64,000 bases of DNA from Nelumbo lutea (GCA_022828595.1 JAKGHH010000001.1:209064348-209128347), one strand, 5' to 3'. Numbered from the stretch's first letter, positions 1 to 10,835 are shown. Numbers and translations: made by a program. The notes: generated from the letters alone by a model not told the origin.

Positions 1-179
1 CTTCAACACCCCCCTTTCAACTAATGTTGTGCATCTTTATTCTTCTTAATAAAAAAGACTTTTATTAAAAATAAAGAAAAAATGAGACCCCCCCTTCCTC
101 TTCATCCTCCTCCCCTTCCTCCTCCTAACCCACCTCCTCTTAAGGAGGCTTTCTATCACAAGGTGACAATGGGTTGCTG

Positions 180-900
180 GGCTAGAGGTTTTCTAGACGT
201 TTTTTTAGGCTTCTAGCCAATTCTGCATGTTTCTAGGGTGTTCTGGAGCATTTTGGGTGTTCTGGAGTGTTCTCCATGTGTCTAGAAGGGTTCAGATGTT
301 GGTGGAACTTTCTAGAACCTTATAGAACAATCCGGGTTTGTGTGGAACAACCTAGAGGGGTTGGGAGCAATCTAGACTTCCTCTAGAGTGTTCTTGTATC
401 TTATGGATAAGGCATCCCCTAGAAGAGTGAAGAAGGTAGAATGTTCTAGAGGTGCTTCTAGATGATGCCAAGTGTTCATAGTTCTAGAGAAATCCTTTAA
501 GGAGGTGGAAGTGCCTATAAAAGGGACCCCCTCCCTCATTTGCATTCAACCAAGCAATCAAGTGTTGTATCCCTCTCTTGAAAAATACAAAGAGTTATTC
601 TGAGTTCTCCATCTCTCATTCCTTGTGTGCTTTGTACCTTTCTTGCCTAAGTGTGTGCCTTAGTGTGAAGGACGAGTTGGTAAGCTATTTGGTCTCAAGA
701 GCCAGGAGAGTGCTCTAAGTAGGGAAGGCTGACTTGTGGAGCGACAGACTACTACCCAAGTGCCGCACGAGACACTAGAGGAGTCTAGGTCCGTGAAATT
801 ACGCCTCCTTGTGTTTGGGAGACTTATGCCTCTTGCGTTCCAAACTATGCCTCACACCTCTAGGTAGTGGAACGCCTCGCGTCACACCTCCGCATTTTAA
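180..900 (+). promoter_or_regulatory. LTR-like promoter region with TATA box and heat-shock-element-like motifs
   Basis: A TATA box (TATAAAAG, 516-523) is followed by a leader of the kind found in the R/U5 part of plant LTRs. Upstream there are many TTCTAGA-type motifs (191, 211, 231, 310, 444, 455, 482). At 304-318 the arrangement is GAA-nn-TTC-nn-GAA, a complete three-unit heat-shock element. No coding sequence, clear LTR ends, primer-binding site or partner LTR is visible, so this may be a solo or truncated LTR, or a promoter of another kind. The stretch from 900 to 1130 shows nothing recognisable. Confidence 0.35.
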
Positions 901-1232
901 AACATTGTTCACACCACAAACCTACCTCAACATAGCAACTCACCAACTACTCGATTCACACTAAAACACCCATACAATCCACCTATTAGATCACCAAAGA
1001 AACCACCTGCACTCGATTGTCCACTACACCACCCAAAACAACCCTCTTTGTACCATTGATTAGAGGGTGCCCTACAAACCACCACAAACACCCACTAAAC
1101 CTCCAACGAGAAAGGGCGATCACTCCTTTTCAGCCCTTTTCCTTATCTTCAATTGATGATGCAAAAATCTGGAAAACCCTAGGCTGAATGGCGGTAAAGA
1201 GAATTCCGGGCAGATCTGAATTTGTCACAGTT

Positions 1233-1244
1233 GCTCTGATACCA
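1233..1244 (-). other. Primer-binding site for initiator tRNA-Met
   Basis: The minus strand reads TGGTATCAGAGC immediately after the LTR terminus CA. This is the standard primer-binding site of plant Ty1-copia elements. Confidence 0.85.
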
Positions 1245-1532
1245 TGGATAAAGTTCAGACCTGCACTAGAATTCAATAAGAAATAACAGTAGCAGAAAAC
1301 TAGAAAGGATAGAGAGAAGAAGAGAAGAGAGGAGAAGGAAAAACTGGTTCGATTTAGAGAGAGAGTTGTACTCTCCCTAGTCAGCAAACTGTATTTATAC
1401 TTTTCTAATGAAAAACAAAAGGTCTGTTGTGCCCCTACTTAAGTATGGGACACATCACTTAACTTAAACATGACACCTCACACCAAACATAAACAAATTG
1501 ACAAAATTACCCCTATATAGTTGACACTAACA
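1245..1532 (-). repeat. Ty1-copia LTR (reverse strand)
   Basis: Read on the minus strand this 288-bp block starts TGTTAG and ends CA, carries a TATA motif near 1392-1399, and is directly followed by a methionine-tRNA primer-binding site (1233-1244). That order (LTR, then PBS, then a short stretch of leader to about 1130) is the 5' end of a copia element read leftwards. No gag or pol follows, so it is a truncated or internally deleted copy. It may lie in an intron of the prolyl-tRNA synthetase gene if that gene continues to the left. Confidence 0.8.
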
Positions 1533-2480
1533 ATATGTTTGATTTTATTTTTAAATACTCATTTGAATATGCTTTACATATTATTTTTATGTATTTTAAT
1601 TTTAGATAATAGGTTTTTAAAACATTTATCTTAAATTTTAAGTTTATATTTTTTATTAATATTATGTTTAATTTTTTTGCATATTTTCTGAATTTTTTGG
1701 ATATTTTCATTTTTCTGACTTTTTTTTTTATTTCTGTGCCTTGCTTCAAAAAGGTGTGTGCCTTGCGCCTCATGCACAAATTGACCCCTGCACCTTTTTT
1801 GCGCCTTGCGCTTTTAAAACACTGGATGTTGCCAACCAAAAAAAAAAAAGGATGTAAGCTTAGATGAGTCAATGCAGAATCAATGTCTTAAAAAAAGGGC
1901 AGGATCAAATTGTAGTATCAAGTTGAACCAAAACCAGAGATGGTAACATAATAATTGTCATAGATGTTTGGTTCATGAATTTAACCAAGATGATGTAAAA
2001 GCATGCAAAACAATTAAACCAGAGAGTTCCAGCCAAAACAAAAGGAAAGACCAAATCGTCTGTTTCAAAGATGTTTCAACAATAAAATGGTTTCTTTATT
2101 TTTAATTCATTGGAGCCACGAATGATTGAGTTTTTTCCTAGGGTCAGAGAGCAGTTGAATCAGATTGGAATGAGCCAAGCTAACTTTATGTATGATTCTA
2201 TTCTTCTTAAGGAAAAGGGTTTGAGAACCAACCAATCTATTGCTTATCAAGGAAAATATCTTTAAAAGAAGATGTGAAGTTTTTTATTGGTATGTATTGC
2301 ATAAGCTTTTCTATTTTTAACCAAGAAACACAAGTATTTTGTGTAACTATAGGTGTCAGTAAAGCAGAGAATTTTTCCTGCAGCTAAGGAACATTTTCAT
2401 CATTGCCAGTTACAGAGTGGCTTCAGAAAATACTCATCTTTAGGTTTCTTAACTCATGCCAACGAACTCAAAGTTCTCAC

Positions 2481-3527
2481 CTCTGGAGCGAAACCTTCTA
2501 TGTGATCCTTTTCACGTTGCAGAACACCAGGAGATACAAAAAGAGGGAAATAGCAATTTTTTATTTTCATCTTCTTTATTTCTGCATCAAAGAAGGTCTG
2601 CACAATGGCAGCATTAGAAGATCAACAATACATCTAAAACAAAATAAAAGGAGATAAAATAAAAACAAAATAAAACAAATGAGATTTAGCTCCATGCGGA
2701 CAATACATCTAAAACATTATAAGCCTAGAGTAACCACCCAAAAAGGACATAAGGTACTACTTTGACCTGAAGCACTAACTATTCCAATAACCATCCACTC
2801 GAACAAAATTGGACATACAAATGACAATATAAAGGACTTTATCTATAATCTATTCACACCTAAAGTTAACAAATGCTTAAGATAACAGGTCAAAGACAGT
2901 AAAAAAAGCACGAAATCTAGTGTCACATGTCAACCACAAAGCACACAAGGGTCTAAAAGCTGTCTCAACTCACTTGCATAGTTTCCCAAATTGACATAGC
3001 CCATGGCCTTAGAATGTAACAGCCAGAAATGTCATAGTATTCAATCATTTCACTGCTAACAACAACCTGAAAAAGAAGCCAAATGAGAATGAAGAACATT
3101 AAATCAAAGTATGCAACTTTTTTCACCATTGGAACACCTTGTACAAGTGACAAACCAAAATATGATTAAATGCATATAGATAATGTATGCATTTATTAAG
3201 AAAAGCATAACTTCATTGTATAAATAAAGAATTTGTTATTTGGTGCGCCTTTCTATATTTGGAAAAAAACAGGGGAAAAAGAAAAATGTGTCAAACATGT
3301 ATGGATACCTCAGAATACCACTCTCCAAAATTGTCATCCTTCTTATTAGAGAGACCAAGACCTGTTTCTTTTTTAACTTCTTTCTTTTTCCCCCCTGGGT
3401 AGAGAGAGACAGAGATCAGCACTGCAATAACCACAAAAACAAAGGACAAAGAACATACAAAGACATCGTAGAGCAATAACTTACCACCCTTTGCATTGCT
3501 GTTAGATTTCTTTGCCTCATCAGCCAT
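2481..3527 (-). CDS. Prolyl-tRNA synthetase, cytosolic type, 5' four coding exons (partial)
   Basis: The encoded enzyme charges tRNA-Pro with proline in the cytosol. Four coding exons can be read on the minus strand: 3485-3527, 3309-3394, 2974-3066 and 2481-2597. All junctions have GT-AG signals and phases that join in frame to 113 residues. The ATG at 3527 opens a lysine-rich N terminus. Then come [28 protein letters not shown] and [10 protein letters not shown], which are hallmark segments of eukaryotic class II prolyl-tRNA synthetases at the start of the catalytic core. The remaining core (motifs 2 and 3) and anticodon-binding domain are not seen between 1 and 2480. Either the next intron exceeds 2.4 kb, holds the copia LTR and runs off the window, or the gene is truncated. 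The exons have no stops or frameshifts, which favours a live gene. The open frame also continues upstream of the ATG to an acceptor at 3564, so an upstream start cannot be excluded. Confidence 0.85.
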
Positions 3528-3563
3528 ATTCTTCAGTGACTTTAATCCGAGGTAATATATATC

Positions 3564-4680
3564 CTAAAAGTAGAAATACCATATAGTTTGTAGTTTGTAA
3601 TTATAACTCTAAAAGGTGAAAGAAGCAGATGTATACTATGGTCAAACCAATTCATGAGAGACCACTGACAACATGCAAACACCAGATTTGTTTAAAAACA
3701 TACCAAATACCAAATCAATGTATCTAATCATTCAATCAATTATTTCAAAAACGCGATAAAACAGAAAACAGAAAAACGTTCACCACACGAACAATCTAAT
3801 CAAGAAAACATACTAATATACTAGAATTTAAGTTACGGGCCTTACCGCTATCAGATTGTGACAGGTAACAAGCAATTAAAATACAACAAAATACTCGCCA
3901 ATCCAGTATTAACTATTTAATTAAGCAAACCCAAATCCATATCGAAGATAACTCCCCAATTCGCATATAACGAAGCAAAACCAAATTATAATATCAGAAA
4001 GAAAGTCAAAATGACTTTCCAAAATAAAATAAAAACTTGGATGTACGAAAATACAAAAATCAAGGAATTCAATATTCGAAAGTATAATCCTTCTCTTCTA
4101 CTGACCAAATCTGCGTTTATTATCACATAAAGGGGAGTAAAACTTTTCACACGGAAACAACTCAGCTCTGTTTTTGCTCCTTTAGCTGAAGATCTTTCAA
4201 GGTGAAAACTCCGGCTTTACATCAAAACAAGCATAGCATAAGGAAAAAATGGAAGAAGTTAAGAACAAAGCTCAAGAAGAATTTAGAGAACAATAAGAAC
4301 TAAAAATGTGAATAATCTAGAGATTCGTACTACTGGGGTGCTCGAGCTTGACCCAACAAAACGTGAGTCGTCACTCATTTTGGGAAGCCCAACCTGTACA
4401 GCAAGGAACGACGGGAACTACCAAAGCCCGGGAGGAATACAGAAAATCACCAGAGTCTACGGAAAAGCCACAGAGAGACAGCGGATCCCTAACCACAACC
4501 GACCAGAAACAGAGAGACAGAGAGCTCACCTACTCAGTTTTGACTATACTACTGCTCCTCTCCGCTGCCAATCCTGCCGCAGAAGAAATGGAGAGATCGT
4601 GAGCGTCTTCCGTCAAAGTGATAATAGGCTCCCGTCTGAACTAAAAACCTAAACAAAAACCCTTATTTTTTACCCGAATG
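3564..4680 (-). other. Probable 5'UTR exons, introns and promoter of the prolyl-tRNA synthetase gene
   Basis: Reading leftward, an acceptor at 3564-3565 precedes the ATG exon. A donor-like GGTAAGG lies near 3843, and another donor-like GTGAGC follows a pyrimidine-rich leader near 4530-4640 that includes the TTAGG/TTT motifs usual in plant 5' leaders. No coding potential is evident. The exon assignment is inference and needs transcript data. Confidence 0.3.
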
Positions 4681-5092
4681 TTGAAAAACAACGTTAGGCA
4701 AAGAAGTGATTCGGGCACCTTTTCTTATTCGGGCACCCCCAGCCCCATGTGAAATGCTTGCTGAACGGTTGACTTATGTAAGAGCAATTAAAGCCACTCC
4801 ATCGCACGTTCATGCGTTGAAAATTTAAGGATTATCTAAAACTTCCCTTGAGTTTGTCTATTTCTCTTAAATATACCCCAACTTCTCAATTTTTCTAAAG
4901 CCGTCTGCTTTATGAAATAAACTAATTTTGCAAAATGACAATTTTAACCCGGGTGCTCTCTCTCTATATGTCACAAGTGGTATCTATTTTCTCAGAAAAA
5001 TAGACAAACTCAATTTTTCTAAAGTCACAAGTGGTATCTATTTTCTCAGAAAAAAAAAGCATTTCAAAAATAGTTACTCCCATTCAAGGTTC

Positions 5093-5258
5093 AAAAAATT
5101 GACACGTATCGGCCTATATATGTCATATCGGGCCAGTTAATGGGTGGAGGAACTTTAAACCGGCCCCTTTGAATCGGATTTGAAAAAAAAATTAAAAAAA
5201 TACCAATATTGCCCTTTCTCAAAAAAATTAAAAAAATGCCAACGATATTTGGAACCTT
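5093..5258. repeat. Short fold-back MITE-like repeat
   Basis: The ends are complementary (CAAGGTTCAAA at left, TTTGGAACCTTG at right), around 165 bp. A related left half occurs at 8579-8700 (CAAGGTTCAAAG, then ACGTGTCGGCC). The flanking duplications are not clean, so superfamily is unassigned. Confidence 0.45.
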
Positions 5259-5274
5259 GCACTCATTCTCAAAC

Positions 5275-5517
5275 AAAAGCTTCTTCTCTCATATATATGT
5301 GTCTAGCCACTCAAAAAAAAGTGTGAATTAGGGGTGGGCAAAAAAACTGAAAAATCAAACATACCAAAATCAAACCAAAAAATCGGTTAATCAAACCAAA
5401 AGCTTCTTCTCTCATATATATGTGTCTAGCCACTAAAAAAAAAGTGTGAATTAGGGGTGGACAAAAAAACTGAAAAATCAAACAGACCAAAATCAAACCA
5501 AAAAATCGGTTAATCAA
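5275..5517. repeat. Tandem duplication of about 122 bp
   Basis: Two near-identical copies (5275-5397 and 5398-5517) each contain AAGCTTCTTCTCTCATATAT and the left terminus of the fold-back element that begins at 5452. The duplication therefore copied one end of that element together with flanking DNA. Confidence 0.75.
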
Positions 5518-5763
5518 ACCGATCGATTCAGTAATTTTAAAAAAGTTAAATTATAAAGACCTTCTTGTACTATGGGTATGTGACAAAGAACCCCCCCCTT
5601 TACTTTGTTTTGCAACAAAACCCCATTTATTAACCGTGAAACAAAAACCGTTCTGTTAGCTTTTCATTGAAATCCGCTGTTACAATATTTTTTAATCTCC
5701 GTACGATTCATCTTCCCGTACCTCACGATACACAAACATAGGAGAGATAAGGGGAGAAGGAGA

Positions 5764-5905
5764 TTGGGGATTACCACCACTTCTCTATCTATGCAATATT
5801 TTTCTCTCACTTTGTTCACCGCGTCTCTGTATTTTTCCTCAGCATCAGATCCGATTTTGTCCTTCACATGTTTCCATGAGCGAACCACTTCGTCCCACAC
5901 GGACA
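5764..5905 (-). pseudogene. Unidentified coding-like fragment fused to the methyltransferase piece
   Basis: Immediately after the HCP motif the methyltransferase homology stops. A different open frame reads SVWDEVVRSWKHVKDKIG, followed by a charged helical stretch (EEKYRDAVNKVREKY). It has no stop for about 47 codons. It looks like part of a second captured gene, but I do not recognise the family. It may alternatively be chance open frame. Confidence 0.35.
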
Positions 5906-6540
5906 ATGCTGTTCATACTTCTCCCCTTTCTCTATCGAATTCAACTTCTGAATCTCCTCTACGTTATCTAAACAAGGTATATACTCCGTCATACTCTCCG
6001 GACACAGCTCAAATCTCTCAATCTTAAGCTTAGCCTTACCTTTCCGCTGCCGCTACCATTTCCGTCATCCCCCCTCCCATCCTGTCGACTCAAATTGCCC
6101 AAACTCTTAATCAACTCCGGATCAAATTCACCTACCTCAAATTCCTCGAACAATGTCCCAGTCTCATCCAAAATCTCCGTTTTATCCACCGCAGCCGGCG
6201 GTGGTGGCGGCGGAAACGTCAATGTCGGTAGCAGTGGTGGTGGAAGAGGAGGATTCGTCGTCTAAAGTTTGATTGGGTGTGATAGAAGCAAGACCAAATG
6301 TTTTGTTGGCGTTGGGAGAAAGAGCCACAGATGGGGTTTGAGCAATAACTAGGTTTTGCTAGCAGGAGATAAAGAAGATGAGCTGTTATTACCCATCTGA
6401 GTAGTGCCTTCCAAGGTAAAACAGAGCAAAGGAAATGAGAAAGAAAGTTGAGACCTTCGTAAAAAACGAAGCTCTAAGGAACCCTTCTTCCAGAGAAGAA
6501 TAAGAAGAATTAGAGAGTGCTTGTTCAGAAGAAAGTTTAG
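5903..6540 (-). pseudogene. Captured fragment of a QUA2/PMT11-type pectin methyltransferase-like gene
   Basis: Reading the minus strand, an N-terminal cytoplasmic stretch and a hydrophobic anchor (TKVSTFFLISFALFYLG, about 6410-6470) are followed by a Ser/Pro-rich stem, then FEVGEFDPELI (about 6110-6150). Next comes CPESMTEYIPCLDN...HCP (about 5905-6030). CP..M..YIPCLDN and the following HCP are the entry to the Methyltransf_29 (DUF248) domain of Golgi type II membrane proteins that methylate pectin. The catalytic SAM-binding part is absent. At least three frame changes and a stop separate the pieces, so it is a non-functional relic, intronless over this span. The identification rests on remembered family motifs. 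Confidence 0.7.
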
Positions 6541-7518
6541 AATATTTTTTTATCTCTTTCGATCCAAAGTTTTGCTTGTGTGAGAAGAAAACTAGAGAAG
6601 AGAAATCTACGTTTTTTTTTCCTCGTTAATGTGCCTGTTGAAACTCGAAAGGTGGGCGAGCTAGAACTGATCTCGTTGTCTGTTGCAGAGACCAGGGATT
6701 ACTTTGCACAAGCTCTCTAGACCCAACCAATGGGGCCCATTTAATACCGCGTCCAATTTTAAGCATATTTGATGGTGAAGAGATCTTATATACATATATT
6801 TATTTACATTCGTACTCTCTCTCCTGAAACTTCATCGCTGCCTCCGTGAAAACTACTTCCATCGTATTTGACGAGACACACAGATTCTCTCTCTCTTTTC
6901 ATCTTCGCCCATTATTCTAAGAGATCAGAGGAAAATGTGGATCTATGTTCGTGTACGGTGAATTAGGGAAGATTAACTGTGTTTTTCTCCTAATTGTTTA
7001 TAAGGGTAATATGGGGATTGCAACGACAAATTTCAACATAAAGCTAATGGAAGGAGGTTTTTGTCTCACGTAGGGGGTCTTTGTCGTAAAACAAAGTATA
7101 GGGGTCTTTGTCATAGACCCTATATTACAGGGAGGGGGTCTTTGTAATTTACCCTTTTAAAAAACCAAACCACGGGTATACATATTCTATATATTTTATA
7201 TATATTTATAATAATCTTGTTTATATATTATAAATTAATAAGTATGCATTATATATATAAATATATATTTGTAATATGTGATATATTATTTATTAATTAA
7301 AATATAATATTATATATTTATAATTATTTATTATATTTTTATAATATATTATAAAATTTGAAAAACTGAAAAATCGATCAGCCAAACCGACGGTTAACTA
7401 AACCGATCATCCAGTTAACCGACTGATTTCGACTACTGGTTTTCCAAAAACCAGTACGACCTATTTGGTCCTAAAAAATGCCCCCATGATTCTTTTAACC
7501 GAATTGTGAGCACCCCTA

Positions 7519-8757
7519 GTGTGAGCTTCAAATGGTAGTTAAGGTTAGTGGTAGTTGTTAGTTAACTCCACTAAAAGGGATAAAACAAAAGCTCATTTCA
7601 AATGACATAGGATCCATAAAATGGATTATTATATAAAAATAAACTTTATTTAATCTATTCAATTAAATAATAAATCGATGTATCAAAAATATCAAACAAA
7701 ATCATAACCTAAATTTACAACATAAAAAATTGAGTGTCAAACAAATTTTATCAAAATACAAAATTCAGAATATTGGCCCTATACTTAATACAAGGGGTCA
7801 TTCTCTAGTCTAATACTAAAGGAAACTTCTCAAACTAGAGAACCTCTCCCTAAAAAACATGGCATTTTATTTCTTAAAAAAAAAGTGTAGAAGAAGTGGG
7901 TACTTTCCACTCTCAAATACAAGATTTATTCCTTAGACATGTGTTTATCCACTCTTAGAAGAGAGAGAGAGAGAGAGAGAGAGAGACAATAGTTAACTCC
8001 ACTCTAAAAATAATAATAACTTTAGACATATGGCTACCCACATAAAAAAATGTAACTTTAAACAAACGAGTAACCATAGAAACTTTTATATTACAAATTA
8101 AACTTATTTTTAATTATTTAGAATAAATAAATAATCAAATTAAATGTAATCATCAATAACAGAGATTCTCAAATTAAATAATTTTATTATAATAAATTAA
8201 AAAAGTATAGGTATAGTCCATACTTAGTATGGGGTCATTCTCTAGTATCTATTAATTTCACAATTAATTCCAAGTAAGGCTTTCAATGGACTAGCTTTGG
8301 TTTGGATCCAATTTGAAGCTAACCCAATTATAATGGATTTGGGTGTTTGACTTGCCTTATTGGGTTGGAGTGAACAAAAAATCCAATATATTATTGGATT
8401 GAATATATAATCAAATTGGATCAAATCCAAATTGAATAAAAAACATATTAAAAGTGAAATTTATATTATATATAAAAGTTTGAATGTAATGTTAATCTCT
8501 TTTTTGACTAAAATTATCATATATTTCTTTGTTTGAGAAAGGGTATAAAAGTTATTTTATTATAACTTTAATGTCAACCAAGGTTCAAAGTATTGATACG
8601 TGTCGGCCGATACGTATCATCCCGGCACCACACCGATATGCCCCTACAGTGGGTGTATCGGTGGTCTGACCGGTTCAGGGTGTGGCGAAGACCTAAACCG
8701 GCTCCCCTGAACCAGTTGGTGGAAAAAATAAAAATAAAAAAAAAACACCAAAAGGAG
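7519..8757. other. Intergenic AT-rich sequence
   Basis: No gene is seen. It holds a (GA)n microsatellite at 7961-7987, a block near 8280-8440 rich in GGATTGGATT/AATCCAATTT motifs resembling the fold-back family at 14130-15345, and at 8579-8757 a truncated copy of the CAAGGTTCAAA repeat. Confidence 0.5.
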
Positions 8758-10508
8758 TATCAATTTGCTAAGTGATGGCTAAGTAATTCAGCCATTCGAA
8801 TCAAATTGATAAACCTATGAAATCATAGTTAGGTAATAAAATTTTTAAAATAGGAACAAATATGAAAAATTACAAAAATATAGAAAAAATTATACACATT
8901 TATGATATTTTTATTAACTAAGTGTAATAAAAAGAATTATTTTTATTCATAATAAAACTGAAATACATACTTTAAAACTAACCAAAAATAAAATTATTTT
9001 ACTATTTGGCAAAGATCAATAGTTCAACTTTTGGGTGAAATGTATTAACATTTAATGTCATAAATTAATAATAAAAATTAATAAATTATAAACATATAAA
9101 AGATGAAAAAATGGATAAATGATGCAAAAAAAGGCACATGTATAATATTAATTAATTATTGTATTAAACAATAAGTAAGTGCGACATATCAGAATTACTT
9201 TTACGTAGAAATATAAAACAAATATAGAAAAAATTGAACACATATATAATTCTATATTTACACTACTATTAAAAATATAAATGAGATTATGAAACTTTCT
9301 TTTTGACTAAAATCAATGTTTTAAAAACCGACCCAAAGACAAAACCGCTTTAGCTTCTGGATTCCGAGTCAACAATTTAACTATCCAGTTTGAGTGGGCC
9401 AAACTGGTAAGATGTAAAATGTAATATTGTAACTTTTTTTTATCATTTAGGATTAGGTTAAAGTCCATCGTATATATACCATTATTATGGGAGGGGAGTG
9501 TATGACTTTGAGAAGGAGACGGCTAGTTAAAGTTGAGAAGTGAGAAAGAAGAAGAAGAAGAAGAAGAAGAAGAAGAAGAAGAGAAGGAAATGTCACCGGA
9601 GGAGGTTATCACCATGTTCATCAAGCATTGTTGCATAGTTGTTTGCCTAAGAAGAAGAAGAAGGAGTCGGCGATATTAGTTATCTCCTTGTTCATCATCA
9701 CCGCCGCTACAACACCACTTGCTCTCTTCTTACATCTCTCTAAATTTCTCTCAAATCCCTAATCATTTGATTCATTGGTGTATCTCATATTTTAATATAA
9801 GATTAGTGTTTGTTCTCTCATCTCTTGCATCAATTTATTCATTGAGTTGCAATTTTTTTATTGTTACAACTTAGAAAGAATCATAGAAATGAGAAAATTC
9901 AGAATCACAATGGAATAACTAAAACCTTAACTAATTGTAGCCATTGGGAATAATCAGACGAGATTTTGAGATATGAAAGTTTCTTTTATCATTTTTTATT
10001 TTCTAAATTTTTGTTTTTAAAATAAATATTTTTTTTAAATAACGGTTCAAGGCCAAAATGAAACCAATGACCTAACCAGTTCTCGGGCCAAAACAGTTCG
10101 ACCATCAGGTTTGGTCCAATTTTTAAAACGTTGACTAAAATACTCATTTTTTAATTTAGTCCCTATTTAATTGTAAGGTTTAAATCGTAAATTGAACTAC
10201 TACTTTTCACCTCATTCAATTTCCTCTATTTAAATCATATATTTTTTATATAAATGAATAGAAAAAACACCAAAAAGATAAAATATTATAAAAAGAAGAA
10301 TATAACAAAGCAAGTACACCTGTCAATGATACTTAAAACTTCACAACTCCATCCAATTATCATATATTTAGATGAATTGTTTATATAATCAAATTTGGAT
10401 TTTGTAATATGCATTCGATTAATAGTAAAAACAAAAAAAACATATAAAAATTACTATCATTATTATCATCTAGAATTACCACGTGCAAAACATATGCACG
10501 CTCACTAG
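8758..10508 (+). mobile_element. Helitron-like dispersed repeat, copy 1 (interrupted by a MULE MITE)
   Basis: The segments 8758-9313 and 10133-10440 align along their length with 49490-50330, for example TGAAATCATAGTTAGGTAAT and ACTTAAAACTTCACAACTC in both. The right end carries a hairpin (CGTGCA...TGCACG, 10482-10500) followed by CTAGT (10505-10509), the form of a Helitron 3' terminus. The 5' TC end is not established and there is no Rep/helicase, so a non-autonomous Helitron is a working assignment only. Confidence 0.4.
9314..10132. mobile_element. MULE-type MITE, long form (copy C)
   Basis: The termini are CAATGTTTTAAAAACCGACCC and its counterpart CAATTTTTAAAACGTT, with a perfect 9-bp target duplication GACTAAAAT (9305-9313, 10133-10141). 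The inside has a (GAA)n tract (about 9548-9583) and GC-richer sequence around 9590-9720. The related repeat at 49.5-50.3 kb has the corresponding site without this insertion. Confidence 0.8.
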
Positions 10509-10835
10509 TTATAAGTAAAAGCAACAAGCTTAAGTTAGTGGGTGTGATGTTTCAAATGATAAATTTAATTGAACCTTGTGCACTTACTTGGTCCAAGCAT
10601 GTATCCATACAGGTTGTGAAATCCCAAAACCCTTACATGTTGATTGGTGGAAATTGCCATCCCTAATGCATGGTCACCTTCAATATCTATTGGCACTATA
10701 GAGATCTCTTAACTAGAAAAAAAATAGTTGTATATAGAATTCAACTCTTGTTATACATGTGTATCAAGAAATCATAACCTTGCATTTTATATGATTTTTG
10801 CCATTGTAATTGTGTTTTACACAATTTTAATAGTG

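Larger units (their letters stand above)
5545..7154. mobile_element. Pack-MULE (Mutator-like element carrying host gene fragments)
   Basis: The first and last ~143 bp (5545-5687 and 7012-7154) are inverted repeats of each other at roughly 70-75% by eye. They begin GTTAAATTATAAAGACC at left and, in reverse complement, GGGTAAATTACAAAGACCC at right. The element is flanked by an identical direct repeat TTTTAAAAAA (5535-5544 and 7155-7164), matching the 9-10 bp target duplication of MULEs. The interior has no transposase. It carries a decayed methyltransferase fragment and a second unidentified coding-like piece, both on the minus strand. Long TIRs plus host gene pieces define a Pack-MULE. Confidence 0.85.
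5452..7518. mobile_element. hAT-like fold-back MITE, interrupted by a Pack-MULE
   Basis: The left end reads TAGGGGTGGACA and the right end TGAGCACCCCTA, giving inverted termini of the TAGGGGTG type. The 8-bp flanks are GTGTGAAT and GTGTGAGC (6 of 8 identical), consistent with an old hAT 8-bp target duplication. The body carries the AACCGAACCGATT-type AT-rich fold-back sequence. Its two parts (5452-5544 and 7155-7518) are separated by the MULE at 5545-7154. Confidence 0.6.

Noticed and set aside
180..900. Plant pararetrovirus promoter
   Set aside because: A TATA box and long leader alone are not specific, and no viral coding sequence is present in the window; LTR origin is more economical.
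1130..1387. 85-codon minus-strand open frame
   Set aside because: Spans the end of a copia LTR, its primer-binding site and leader; not coding.
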